Of a stretch of DNA of 64,000 nt, positions 53,046-62,088 are shown piece after piece. The notes beneath the pieces were generated by a model, which saw nothing but the letters and a program-made list of their open reading frames with translations, was not told the origin of the DNA and did no database searches. The DNA lies in assembly GCA_016286055.1 (NCBI GenBank), contig JAEERW010000001.1, positions 1 through 64,000 of the forward strand. The letters run 5' to 3'. The position numbers and the translations under genes were made by a program. Numbering within the stretch: position 1 is the stretch's first letter; each line of letters starts with the position of its first letter. Source of the DNA: Bacteroidales bacterium. GTDB lineage: Bacteria > Bacteroidota > Bacteroidia > Bacteroidales > UBA3824.

Positions 53046-55817
53046 CTAATGTGCCTCCAACCAGTTTTTGCCAAAATTACCTTCGGCTTTGAGGGAGACT
53101 TTGAGGGAGACGGCGTGTTCCATTGCGTTGGTAACTATCTGCTGCACACGGTCTTTTTCGTCGGGGAAAACGTCGAACACAAGTTCGTCGTGCACTTGAA
53201 TTATCAGTTTTGATTTGAGGTTTTCGGCTTTGAATCGCTTGTGCACCTCAATCATCGCAATCTTGATAATGTCGGCGGCAGTGCCTTGTACGGTGGTGTT
53301 AACGGCGTTTCGTTCGGCTTGTGCACGTACCACGGGATTGCGCGAATTGAGGTCGGGAAGATAACGGCGACGGTGAAACATAGTGGACACGTAGCCGTTT
53401 TTGCGGGCTTGGGCAATGGTGGTTTCGATGTAATTCTTTATGCTGGGATATTGTACAAAATAGTTGTCGATTAGGGTTTTAGCATCGGTTCGCGAAAGAC
53501 CTGTGTTGGCAGAGAGTCCAAATGCAGAAATGCCGTAAATGATGCCGAAGTTTGCCGATTTGGCATTGCTACGCTGTTCTTTTGATACTTCATCGATATT
53601 GATGCCGTAGATTTTGGCGGCGGTGCTTCTGTGAATGTCCTCGCCGTGGGCAAATGCGTTAATCATATTTTCGTCGCCGCTAACGTGCGCCATTACACGG
53701 AGTTCCACCTGCGAATAGTCGGCAGAGTAGATTTCGTTGCCCTCTGAGGCTATAAACGCCTCGCGGATACGGCGGCCTTCGGGTGTGCGGATGGGAATGT
53801 TTTGGATATTTGGATTGGTGCTGCTGAGGCGACCTGTGGCTGTAACTGTTTGGTTAAATGATGTATGTATCTTGCCTGTGGCGGGGTTGATAAGTTCGGG
53901 CAGCGCCTCGGTGTAGGTGCTTACAAGTTTTTTGAGACCGCGATAATCAAGTATAGCGTTGATAATCGGGTGCTTATCTTTGAGTTTTTGAAGTTCTTCC
54001 TCACCTGTGGCATACTGACCTGTTTTGGTCTTTTTGTGGTCGGGGTCTATTTTTAGTTCTTCAAACAGTACCACACCAAGTTGACGCGGAGAACCTATAT
54101 TAAAGTTATGCTTTGCATAATCGTAGATTTCTTTCTCTTTGTCAATAATTTCGTTATTGAGAGTTTTTGTGTATTCCTTTAAAAAATCCGTATTAATGCA
54201 AACACCGGCGTACTCCATTTCGGCAAGCACGTAGATGAGCGGCATCTCAATTTCTAATGTGGCTTTTAGCACGCCTGTTTTTTCTAATTCGGCATAAAGG
54301 GCGTTTTTGAGCATATAGGTTACGTCGGCATCTTCGGCGGCGTATTCTTTAATGAGTTCTATGTCAACATCTTGCATAGATTTTTGATTCTTGCCTTTTT
54401 CGCCGATGAGTTCCTCGATATGTATCGGAGTGTATTTTAGGTAAACCTCTGACAGATAGTCCATATTGTGACGCTGTTCGGGCTGAATCATATAGTGCGC
54501 CACCATAGTGTCGAACAGATTGCCGCAAACTTCTATGCCATAGTTTCTTAGCACAAGAATGTCGAATTTTATATTCTGACCAATTTTAAGAATATCGGGC
54601 GAAGTGAGGGCAGGTTTGAGGATTTCGAGATACTCTTTTGACTGCGCCTCGTTTTTGGGGTCGAAGGGTATGTAATATGCAACGTGAGGCTCCCACGCAA
54701 ACGACATTCCCACAAGACGGTTTTGATGAATGGTGAGCGAATCGGTTTCGGTGTCGAAACAGAACTCTTTTTGTTTCAACAAGTTGTCGGCAAGTTCTTT
54801 TATTTTTTCAACGGTGTTGACAAGGTGATAAGTGTGGGCAGTGGTTTTTGCCGTTTCGTAGTGGATAGGCTCAGGAGGTGCAACGGTTTCTATTCCGCCG
54901 TCGAAAAATAGCGTACCTTGTTCAAACTGAGGTTGTTGTGGTGCGGCAGTTTTACCAAAAAGTCGCTCGGCAAGGTTTTTAAATTCAAGTTCTTGAAAAA
55001 CAGCCTTTAAAGCCTCCTCGTTGGGCTCGTGCTTGGCAAATTCGTCAGCAGAAAAATCTATCGGTGCATCGGTAACTATGGTTACAAGGGTTCGGGCAAG
55101 TTTTACAACCTCGCGGTCGTTGATAAAGTTTTCTTTTTGTTTACCCTTCAACTTGCTGATATTCTCGTAGATATTGTCGATAGAGCCGTAATCTTGAATC
55201 AGTTTGTAAGCGGTTTTTTCGCCTATGCCTGTTACGCCTTTAACATTGTCAGACGCATCACCCCAAAGTGCAAGAATATCAATAAATTGCAGCGGGTCTT
55301 TAAGTCCTGTTTGCTTGCGAAATTCGTTGGCGTCGATAATTTCTATATCGGCGTTGTTTTTTTTGGGTTTGTAAATCTTGATATTGTCAGATACAAGTTG
55401 GTTGTAATCTTTGTCGGGCGTTACCATAAACACCTCAAAACCATCTTTTTCGGCTTTTTTGGCAAGTGTGCCAATAATGTCGTCTGCCTCGTATTTTTCT
55501 ACCATAACTTGCTTTATACCAAGCAAGTCGATGATTTTTTTGATCCACGGCAGGGCAAACTTGATGCCTTCGGGCGTGGGCGGACGCTGCGCCTTGTAAC
55601 TCGGGCAGAGGTCGTTGCGGAATGTAAGGCTTGGCGGGTCGAACACCACGGCAATGTGCGACGGGTTCTCTTTTTTTAGTATGTCGTTGATACTGTTGAC
55701 AAAACCGAGTATCGCGGACGTGTTTTCGCCACGGCTGTTGGTCATAGGACGGTTGATAAACGAATAGTAAGCGCGATAAATCATCGCGTATGCGTCGATA
55801 AGGAAAAGTCGTGGCAT
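53046..55817 (-). CDS. polA: DNA polymerase I
   Basis: 923 residues, full length. The 5'-nuclease domain (about 1-290) contains MPRLFLIDAYAMIYRAYYSF. The 3'-5' exonuclease domain appears active: the DxE of CFDTETDSL, IGQNIKFDIL and YAAEDADVTYML. The polymerase domain has the palm aspartates in YSADYSQVELR and IQVHDELVFD, and the O-helix RSNAKSANFGIIYG. It acts in repair and Okazaki-fragment processing. It is last in the leftward operon, 26 bases after queD. Confidence 0.96.
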   Translation of the reverse strand: MPRLFLIDAYAMIYRAYYSFINRPMTNSRGENTSAILGFVNSINDILKKENPSHIAVVFDPPSLTFRNDLCPSYKAQRPPTPEGIKFALPWIKKIIDLLGIKQVMVEKYEADDIIGTLAKKAEKDGFEVFMVTPDKDYNQLVSDNIKIYKPKKNNADIEIIDANEFRKQTGLKDPLQFIDILALWGDASDNVKGVTGIGEKTAYKLIQDYGSIDNIYENISKLKGKQKENFINDREVVKLARTLVTIVTDAPIDFSADEFAKHEPNEEALKAVFQELEFKNLAERLFGKTAAPQQPQFEQGTLFFDGGIETVAPPEPIHYETAKTTAHTYHLVNTVEKIKELADNLLKQKEFCFDTETDSLTIHQNRLVGMSFAWEPHVAYYIPFDPKNEAQSKEYLEILKPALTSPDILKIGQNIKFDILVLRNYGIEVCGNLFDTMVAHYMIQPEQRHNMDYLSEVYLKYTPIHIEELIGEKGKNQKSMQDVDIELIKEYAAEDADVTYMLKNALYAELEKTGVLKATLEIEMPLIYVLAEMEYAGVCINTDFLKEYTKTLNNEIIDKEKEIYDYAKHNFNIGSPRQLGVVLFEELKIDPDHKKTKTGQYATGEEELQKLKDKHPIINAILDYRGLKKLVSTYTEALPELINPATGKIHTSFNQTVTATGRLSSTNPNIQNIPIRTPEGRRIREAFIASEGNEIYSADYSQVELRVMAHVSGDENMINAFAHGEDIHRSTAAKIYGINIDEVSKEQRSNAKSANFGIIYGISAFGLSANTGLSRTDAKTLIDNYFVQYPSIKNYIETTIAQARKNGYVSTMFHRRRYLPDLNSRNPVVRAQAERNAVNTTVQGTAADIIKIAMIEVHKRFKAENLKSKLIIQVHDELVFDVFPDEKDRVQQIVTNAMEHAVSLKVSLKAEGNFGKNWLEAH

Positions 55818-55843
55818 AGTGCGTTAAATTTATTGATTATTAA

Positions 55844-56290
55844 TTAATTATCGTCGGCGTTGAGTTCTGCGTACGAGTCGCTGGTTTCGTAGAGTTTGAG
55901 GTTTTGCAACTTTACTCCTTCGGGCAGGCGTGCCGAGATTTTTTCGGCAAAAAGAATGAGCATATTTTCGCAAGTGGGCTGATTTTCAAAGCGTACCACA
56001 TTGCTAAATAGCACGTCGGATTCGTCGATTTGAGCCTTGGTGCGGCGGTTGAGCATTACCGAATGGTCAAATTTGCTGATAATCTCCTCGTCTACAATCT
56101 TTTTTAAGAGTCCAAAATCCATCACCATACCATATTCAGGCGAATTTTCGTCGGTGTTTGGCGTGCCGATAACGGTTACAAAAAGTTTGTAACTGTGTCC
56201 GTGCAGACGGCAGCATTTACCGTTGTAGTTATATAGTGCGTGGGCTGCCTCAAAGCCGAATTGTTTGGTAAGTCTAATCTTTTTTTGCAT
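55844..56290 (-). CDS. queD: 6-carboxytetrahydropterin synthase (QueD-like)
   Basis: 148 residues. Zinc histidines are in FGFEAAHAL and RLHGHSYKL; the catalytic cysteine is in NGKCCRLHG; FDHSVML and YETSDSYAEL complete the active site. QueD makes 6-carboxytetrahydropterin for queuosine. The eukaryotic-type relative PTPS is the alternative, but the CxxxHGH spacing and the bacterial setting favour QueD. No other queuosine gene is nearby. Overlaps the DUF4837 gene by 17 bases. Confidence 0.88.
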   Translation of the reverse strand: MQKKIRLTKQFGFEAAHALYNYNGKCCRLHGHSYKLFVTVIGTPNTDENSPEYGMVMDFGLLKKIVDEEIISKFDHSVMLNRRTKAQIDESDVLFSNVVRFENQPTCENMLILFAEKISARLPEGVKLQNLKLYETSDSYAELNADDN

Positions 56291-57293
56291 TTTCTATTGT
56301 TTTGTTTTTTATTTCAAAAGTACTCATAATCGACTCCAACTGCCAAACGAGCAGTTTTTTGTCTTTCTTGCCGCCGTAAGCGTAGGCAAACACATTAATC
56401 ATCTGAGCGTTAACGGTGTCTACGAGCGATTGGCACACAAATGGTCCGCCCATAAAATCGCCTTTGGTTTCCCACAGTCCGCGCATCTCCGAAACGTAGT
56501 TTCCTCGGCGCATATACGCCTCTTGGATAGGCTCAAAATATTTTGAGATAGCCATATAACTGCCATCGGCGGGACCGGGAACGTTAAGCATCAGCACGCT
56601 GTCGATTTTTGCCAAAAGGCTCTGTTTTTCAAACGACTTGGGACCTTCGTATGGGACACTGAAAATCAGTAATCCCTGGCTGCTGGTACTGGTTTCTTTA
56701 CTAATCCACACAAAATCAGGCTGGTTTACATCCAAGGTGTAATCACTGGGAATAATTATAGAATAAGGGTGGAGCTGTTGCAACTTGCTTTCATAATTAA
56801 CCTCGCGATATTTGTTGAAGAAAATAAGATACCGTTGTTTCTCTGCGTAGGAGAGTGTGTCGTAGATAAATTTCTCCACTTTGAGCCACGTGTTGTAAAA
56901 TGCACTGTCGTCTTTGGCTTTTATTGTTATCAATAACTGCGGCGATGCGTAACGGTCGCCCTCAACCTTGAATGTGGACTTTACATTGTTGGGGTTGATG
57001 TCACAATAGATAATGTTACGTGTTTTTTTAAGTAAATCGGAGTAACCTGTTGGTTTTATATGGATTACCTTAAATGTAGCTTCGTCTTGCGGAAGCACTA
57101 ACACTGGTTGGGAAAGCCAATTAAACACAGTGTCGCCCACATATCCTTTGTAAGAGTCGTCGTTCATCACAACCAAAACGTCGCCAGTCTTGCCTGCGCA
57201 TCCTGGCATAAGGTTATCCATTGAGGAACTTGCAAAATTACACGAAATAACCATCGCCGAAAGGCATAGTAATAATATGTTCGCTATCTTCAT
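56274..57293 (-). CDS. DUF4837-type lipoprotein
   Basis: 339 residues with a lipobox at about residue 18 (AMVISC). The body is beta-rich with segments VLVVMNDDSYKGYVGDTVF and VWISKETSTSSQGLLIFS, consistent with the Bacteroidetes lipoprotein family DUF4837. Function not known. It lies between rseP and queD and overlaps the latter by 17 bases, so it is cotranslated; conserved linkage with rseP points to an envelope role. Confidence 0.82.
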   Translation of the reverse strand: MKIANILLLCLSAMVISCNFASSSMDNLMPGCAGKTGDVLVVMNDDSYKGYVGDTVFNWLSQPVLVLPQDEATFKVIHIKPTGYSDLLKKTRNIIYCDINPNNVKSTFKVEGDRYASPQLLITIKAKDDSAFYNTWLKVEKFIYDTLSYAEKQRYLIFFNKYREVNYESKLQQLHPYSIIIPSDYTLDVNQPDFVWISKETSTSSQGLLIFSVPYEGPKSFEKQSLLAKIDSVLMLNVPGPADGSYMAISKYFEPIQEAYMRRGNYVSEMRGLWETKGDFMGGPFVCQSLVDTVNAQMINVFAYAYGGKKDKKLLVWQLESIMSTFEIKNKTIENAKKD

Positions 57294-57310
57294 ATTTTTA
57301 TATTGTTTAG

Positions 57311-58633
57311 TTAGAAAATCGACCTGATAATGTCGTTGCCAAGGGCGTAAACCATCAATAAAATCAAGAGAATCATACCTATGGTTTGAGCCACTTCTAA
57401 GAACTTGTCGCTCGGTTTGCGTCCTGTAATCATCTCAATGATAGTGAAAAACGCGTGTCCGCCGTCTAATCCGGGAATGGGAATAATGTTTAATACTGCC
57501 AACATTATCGAGAATAGCGCGGTGAGGTTCCAGAATGCGTACCAGTCCCACGTGCCGGGGAAAATCTTGGTCATTGTGATAAAACTGCCCACCTGTTTGT
57601 AAGCCTTGGTTTCGGGGTTGAAGATGAGTTTCCACTGACGGCAGTACTCTTTTATTTTGTCAACGCCCTTGCTTATACCTGCGGGAAACGACTCAAAAAA
57701 TCCGTAGTCAATGTGCTTATATTCAAGAAAATCGGCAAATCCGTAGGTGTAAACGCCCATCTTGCCCGTTTCGGGAATAGCAAACTCTATATTTAAGGTG
57801 TCGTTGTTTTCGCGAACAACTGTGAATACTGATATCTTGCCTTTGTTTTCTTGCAATTTGTCGCGCACTTGATCGTAAAATCTGCAATCTGCGCTGTCGA
57901 TAGCAATCACAAGGTCGTTCTTTTGAAAACCTGCTTCGTCGGCTGTGCTTTCTTCGGCAAATTCGCCAATCTTAAACGGCATACGGGGCGAAATGCAGGG
58001 TGTTTCAAGACTTAGCATCTTGGCTATGGTGCTGTCGGTGAGGGTAAAAGTCTTGCGTTCGCCGTCGCGCTCCACGGTAATAGTGCGTGGGTCTTTGAGA
58101 AGTAGGTCGATAAATACGCTGTTGAAACTGTCGGCGGGTTTCTCGTTAACTTCCAATATCTTATCGCCGTTGCGGAGACCAAATTCGTATGCAACTGAGT
58201 CTACCATTATGCCGTATTTGAGGTTTTGCACGGGGAGATAGTCGCTGCCCCAATGAAAAGCCATCATAGCGTATATCAGCATAGCCATCAGCACGTTAAC
58301 CACCACGCCTGCCACCATAATAATAAGGCGTTGCCAAGCGGGTTTGGAGCGAAACTCCCACGGCTGCGGGTCTTTTTTCATCTGTTCGAGATCCATACTC
58401 TCGTCAATCATTCCGGCAATTTTTACGTATCCGCCAAGCGGAAGCCATCCTATGCCGTATTCTGTTTCGCCGCGCTGTATCTTAAAAAGGCTGAACCAAG
58501 GGTTGAAAAAGAGGTAGAACTTCTCCACCCTGCATTTGAAAATCTTTGCTGTGATAAAGTGTCCGAACTCGTGGCAGATTACCAAGAGGCTGAGGCTCAG
58601 GATCAACTGCCCTATTCTTACTGCAATTTCCAT
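57311..58633 (-). CDS. rseP: RseP-type site-2 intramembrane metalloprotease
   Basis: 440 residues. Zinc motif HEFGH (21-25) in the first helix; the third ligand in PIPGLDGGHAFF near the C-terminus; two PDZ-like stretches between (about 125-190 and 205-270). Membrane helices at about 10-30, 100-125, 370-395 and 415-435. It cuts transmembrane substrates such as anti-sigma factors or remnant signal peptides. It heads the operon rseP-DUF4837-queD-polA; its promoter is at 58674-58704. Confidence 0.94.
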   Translation of the reverse strand: MEIAVRIGQLILSLSLLVICHEFGHFITAKIFKCRVEKFYLFFNPWFSLFKIQRGETEYGIGWLPLGGYVKIAGMIDESMDLEQMKKDPQPWEFRSKPAWQRLIIMVAGVVVNVLMAMLIYAMMAFHWGSDYLPVQNLKYGIMVDSVAYEFGLRNGDKILEVNEKPADSFNSVFIDLLLKDPRTITVERDGERKTFTLTDSTIAKMLSLETPCISPRMPFKIGEFAEESTADEAGFQKNDLVIAIDSADCRFYDQVRDKLQENKGKISVFTVVRENNDTLNIEFAIPETGKMGVYTYGFADFLEYKHIDYGFFESFPAGISKGVDKIKEYCRQWKLIFNPETKAYKQVGSFITMTKIFPGTWDWYAFWNLTALFSIMLAVLNIIPIPGLDGGHAFFTIIEMITGRKPSDKFLEVAQTIGMILLILLMVYALGNDIIRSIF

Positions 58634-58668
58634 TGTTGTGTCTGTTTCGTTTTTGTCTATTATTTTGA

Positions 58669-58704
58669 GTTTACAAAATTAGTAAACCTTACGGCTTAAA
58701 ACAA
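58669..58704 (-). promoter_or_regulatory. Promoter of rseP operon with palindrome
   Basis: Plus-strand CAAAATTA (58674-58681) and CAA (58702-58704), 20 bp apart, read TAATTTTG and TTG on the minus strand. GTTTAC (58669-58674) and GTAAAC (58682-58687) flank the -7 element as a 6-bp inverted repeat. Confidence 0.65.
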
Positions 58705-58744
58705 ATTTTTTTTAAAATTCGCTTTAATTATTGTTTTATTATCA

Positions 58745-58752
58745 TATCTTTG
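58745..58752 (+). promoter_or_regulatory. -7 element of the YgjP-like gene
   Basis: TATCTTTG at 58745-58752, 22 bases before the ATG at 58774. The TTG at its end opens the reading frame but is promoter, not start. Confidence 0.55.
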
Positions 58753-58773
58753 CATTTTGAAAACATCAATGCA

Positions 58774-59370
58774 ATGTTCAGGCTACGAAGGAAAAACTAC
58801 AAGATGGACATCGACGGCGTGGGCGAAGTTACTGTAAAGGAGTTTGCCACATCAAAAGGAATGCGCATAATAGTGCACCGCGACACATCTGTAACAGTAA
58901 CACTCCGTCCCGGCATTGCTAAAAACAAGGTGGAATGTTTTGTACGTCAGCACTCTGCGTGGATTGAAAACGCCAAAAAACGTTGCGCCCGACGAGCCGA
59001 AAACTCGCCCGTGCCTACCTCAAAACGCACTGTTGACCCCGCAGAACTGCTACGCCTGCGCACATCAGCCAAACAGTATCTGCCTGAGAGGGTTAGGTTT
59101 ATTGCCGAGAGGTTTGGTTTTAGGTACAACACCTTGAAAATCAACCGTGCGCGTACACGTTGGGGCAGTTGCACGTCGCGAAAGAATATCAATCTTTCGT
59201 GTTTTTTAATGCGGTTGCCGATGCACCTTGTTGATTTTGTGATACTTCACGAACTTTGCCACACGGTTGAGATGAACCACGGCACTCAGTTTCACGCCCT
59301 GCTAAACAGGGCTTGCGGCGGACACGAAAAAGAGTTGAACCGCCAACTTAGAACGTTTAGAATTGACTGA
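58774..59370 (+). CDS. YgjP-like (DUF45) zinc metalloprotease
   Basis: 198 residues from ATG 58774. HELCH zinc motif in VDFVILHELCHTVEMNHG, followed by the distal ligand region (NHGTQFHALL). The WGSC segment (RTRWGSCTSRKNINLS) is the family signature. In better known cases this WLM/YgjP group cleaves or binds ubiquitin-like or SprT-type targets, but the bacterial role is not known. It starts a short rightward set with acylphosphatase (25 bases downstream). Confidence 0.87.
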   Translation: MFRLRRKNYKMDIDGVGEVTVKEFATSKGMRIIVHRDTSVTVTLRPGIAKNKVECFVRQHSAWIENAKKRCARRAENSPVPTSKRTVDPAELLRLRTSAKQYLPERVRFIAERFGFRYNTLKINRARTRWGSCTSRKNINLSCFLMRLPMHLVDFVILHELCHTVEMNHGTQFHALLNRACGGHEKELNRQLRTFRID

Positions 59371-59394
59371 AACAATATATTTTGACGATAAAAA

Positions 59395-59664
59395 ATGGAA
59401 AAAGCAGTTAGCATAACAGTATCAGGAAGGGTTCAGCAGGTAGGATACCGCCACTACACCCGCCTTGCCGCCCAAGATTACGACATCAAGGGCAAGATTG
59501 AAAACAAAGCCGATGGCTCTGTATACATCGAGGCTCAGGGCGAGGAAAAAAACTTGCAAGAGTTTATTGATTTTTGCAAGAAGGGTCCAGTGTGGGCGCG
59601 TGTCGACAATATCGACATTCAACCTATCGATGTAAACGAACAATACACAACTTTTGAATCGTAG
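59395..59664 (+). CDS. Acylphosphatase
   Basis: 89 residues, the normal length. Phosphate-binding loop VSGRVQQVGYRHYT with the catalytic arginine in GYRH; the catalytic asparagine in IKGKIENKADGSV. Hydrolyses acyl phosphates such as acetyl or carbamoyl phosphate. The family's usual glycine at 'GxVxN' is kept (GKIEN). It lies 25 bases after the YgjP-like gene and 22 bases before the acyl-CoA synthetase. Confidence 0.93.
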   Translation: MEKAVSITVSGRVQQVGYRHYTRLAAQDYDIKGKIENKADGSVYIEAQGEEKNLQEFIDFCKKGPVWARVDNIDIQPIDVNEQYTTFES

Positions 59665-59685
59665 AACTTAAATCTATATAAGAAG

Positions 59686-61605
59686 ATGAAACGCACAGTG
59701 CTTGAAATGCTTAACTCGGCGTCGCAGAATGATGAATTCAAAGACGTTGATTATGTTTCAGATAAAACCGACAAGGGATGGAAGAGCCTCACATTCAAAC
59801 AAGTGGCAGAACATTCCGATTGCCTTGCCATCAGCCTTTTGAAACTCGGACTTCAAAAAAACGAGACAGTGGCTATTATTTCCGAAGGCCGCTCGTCGTG
59901 GATAGTGTCGGAATATGCCGTGCTCAAAGCCGGTGGTATTTCGGTGCCGCTATCGGTTAAATTGCAGCCCGACGAACTGATGTACCGTATCAAGCACGCT
60001 GAAACCAAGTTTGTTGTAATCTCTAAAAACTGCGTTAGCAAGACATTCTCGCTTGCCGAAGAGATGGCTCACCTTGGCATTGGCATCATCTACTTAGACA
60101 ACGATACCGACACTTACGAATCGTTGAAGCATATCAACAACCGCGTTTACCTCTACGACAACCTTATGGAAGACGGTCGCAAAAACCGCGAAAAATATGC
60201 CGAACAACTTGCCAAGAGCATTGCCGCCGTTGAGGAAAACGACGTTGTAACAATTAGTTACACATCGGGCACTACCGGCAATCCCAAGGGCATTATGCTT
60301 ACCCAACTAAACTATTGGGCAAATGCTCACGACGCTCTAAGATATTTTAAATTAAAGTTTAAAAGCAAAATGTTTGTGGTGCTTCCGCTCGACCACTCGT
60401 TTGCCCACACGGTAGGTTTCTACGTGGCTACCCTCTGCGGCATTCATATCTCATTTGTAGACAGTCGCGGCGGAGCAATCAACCAACTCAAAAATATTCC
60501 TATTAATATAAAGGAGACCAACCCCGACTTTATGCTCTCTGTGCCCGCCCTCACAGGCAACTTTATGCGCAAGATTCAAGACGGCATCAATTCCAAAGGC
60601 GGAATTGCTAAGTTCCTCTTTAACAAGGGTATAAAGGCAGGAGAAAAATTCTACGGCAACGGCTACAACAAGCCCAACATATTTTTACGTATTTGGAAAT
60701 ATCCTATCTACAAACTTGCCGACGCCATTGTGTTTAAGAAAATCCGCAAGATATTCGGCAACAATTTTCAATTCTTTGTGGGAGGCGGCGCTCAGTTGGA
60801 TATCAAGCAGCAATTTTTCTTCAACGCTCTCGGAGTGCCTGTATATCAGGGTTATGGACTTAGCGAGGCTTCGCCGATTATCTCTGTTAACACCTCTTAC
60901 GCACATAAATTCGGTTCGTCGGGTGGCGTACTCACAGGTATAAAAGCAAAGATTGTAGACCCCGACGGCAACGAACTTCCCGCAGGTCAAAAGGGTATCC
61001 TTTGCATTGAGGGATTGAACGTTATGAAAGGTTACTTTAAAAATCCCGAAGCCACAGCCGAAGTTATCAACGGCACTTGGCTCAATACCGGCGATATGGG
61101 CTATATCGACAAAGATAACTTCCTTTATGTAACAGGTCGCGAAAAAGCGCTCCTGATTTCGAGCGACGGTGAAAAATATTCGCCCGAGGCAATGGAAGAC
61201 GCTATTGTTAACAGCGGAGACCTTATCTATCAGGCAGTTCTCTACAACGACCACTGCAAATACACATCTGCGCTCGTTACCTTAGACGCTCACCGTATTA
61301 AGGATTACGCCAAACGCAACAACATCACCGACCCGCAAAAAATGCTCGAAGCGGTGAAGAAATCGTTCTTCTCGTTTACCACCGATGGAGCGTACAAAAA
61401 TAAATTTCCCCGTCAGTGGATACCCTCGGTTTTCCGCATTATACTCGAACCATTTACCGAGCAAAATCAAATGATGAACTCCACAATGAAACTCGTAAGG
61501 TTCAAAATATTACAGAATTACGCCGACGTGCTTAAATCAATGTACACCGCCGACGGCAAAACCGATTGCAAAGAAAATCTCGATGCAATTAAAAAGTTGA
61601 TGTAA
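59686..61605 (+). CDS. Long-chain fatty acid-CoA ligase (AMP-binding)
   Basis: 639 residues. ANL-superfamily adenylate-forming enzyme: A3 motif YTSGTTGNPKGIML, A5 YQGYGLSEASPIIS, A8 GYIDKDNFLYVTGREKALLI. The TGEIC-type A7 segment is LNTGDMGYID, and the lysine for adenylation lies in the C-terminal subdomain (KFPRQWIPS region). Activates fatty acids for lipid synthesis or breakdown; substrate length not readable. It follows acylphosphatase by 22 bases. A long gap of AT-rich sequence then precedes the SiaC-like gene. Confidence 0.92.
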   Translation: MKRTVLEMLNSASQNDEFKDVDYVSDKTDKGWKSLTFKQVAEHSDCLAISLLKLGLQKNETVAIISEGRSSWIVSEYAVLKAGGISVPLSVKLQPDELMYRIKHAETKFVVISKNCVSKTFSLAEEMAHLGIGIIYLDNDTDTYESLKHINNRVYLYDNLMEDGRKNREKYAEQLAKSIAAVEENDVVTISYTSGTTGNPKGIMLTQLNYWANAHDALRYFKLKFKSKMFVVLPLDHSFAHTVGFYVATLCGIHISFVDSRGGAINQLKNIPINIKETNPDFMLSVPALTGNFMRKIQDGINSKGGIAKFLFNKGIKAGEKFYGNGYNKPNIFLRIWKYPIYKLADAIVFKKIRKIFGNNFQFFVGGGAQLDIKQQFFFNALGVPVYQGYGLSEASPIISVNTSYAHKFGSSGGVLTGIKAKIVDPDGNELPAGQKGILCIEGLNVMKGYFKNPEATAEVINGTWLNTGDMGYIDKDNFLYVTGREKALLISSDGEKYSPEAMEDAIVNSGDLIYQAVLYNDHCKYTSALVTLDAHRIKDYAKRNNITDPQKMLEAVKKSFFSFTTDGAYKNKFPRQWIPSVFRIILEPFTEQNQMMNSTMKLVRFKILQNYADVLKSMYTADGKTDCKENLDAIKKLM

Positions 61606-61682
61606 AAAATTGAAAATTTTGTTTGCTTTTAAAAAAATAATATCTATCTTTACCCGAAGAAAAAATCTATAAGTTAGGAACA

Positions 61683-62069
61683 ATGGAAACCATAAAAATA
61701 ACCGGCAATATGAAGACCCCCTCGGTGCTGTTAGACCCCGAGACGGGCGTGTTGGAACTCGCCGGACGCTCTATTCCTGAGAACACCGAAAGCCTTTACA
61801 AGCCGCTTTTGGAGTGGGTGGAGGAGTATGTAAAAGATCCTAAACCTACTACCACCGTAAATATTAAATTTGAATATTTCAACTCATCGTCTGCCAAATA
61901 TCTCATCAGATTTTTGGAATTTGTTACTCAGTTGAAAAAACAAGGTAAAAACCTTATTATCAATTGGTATTACGACGACGACGAACTTTTTGAGTACGGT
62001 CAGGACTACCAAGATGTGTTGGAGATGAAATTTAATTTTATTGCCACGCAAGAGTTCCAAAATAAGTAA
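61683..62069 (+). CDS. siaC: SiaC-like (DUF1987) regulatory phosphoprotein
   Basis: 128 residues. The SiaC-type fold: MKTPSVLLDPETGVLELAG at the start and NIKFEYFNSSSAKYLI in the middle. In the Pseudomonas SiaABCD system SiaC is phosphorylated on Thr68 by SiaB and dephosphorylated by the SpoIIE-type SiaA; unphosphorylated SiaC activates a diguanylate cyclase. Here residue 68 is serine (FNSSS, S68). A SpoIIE-type phosphatase is encoded at 38909-40936, 20 kb away. The gene is followed 19 bases later by the large unknown gene that leaves the window. Confidence 0.85.
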   Translation: METIKITGNMKTPSVLLDPETGVLELAGRSIPENTESLYKPLLEWVEEYVKDPKPTTTVNIKFEYFNSSSAKYLIRFLEFVTQLKKQGKNLIINWYYDDDELFEYGQDYQDVLEMKFNFIATQEFQNK

Positions 62070-62088
62070 ACGCTAATTTTAGGGCGGT

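Noticed and set aside
55029-55679. Open frame of 216 codons on the plus strand
   Set aside because: Antisense to polA; no motif.
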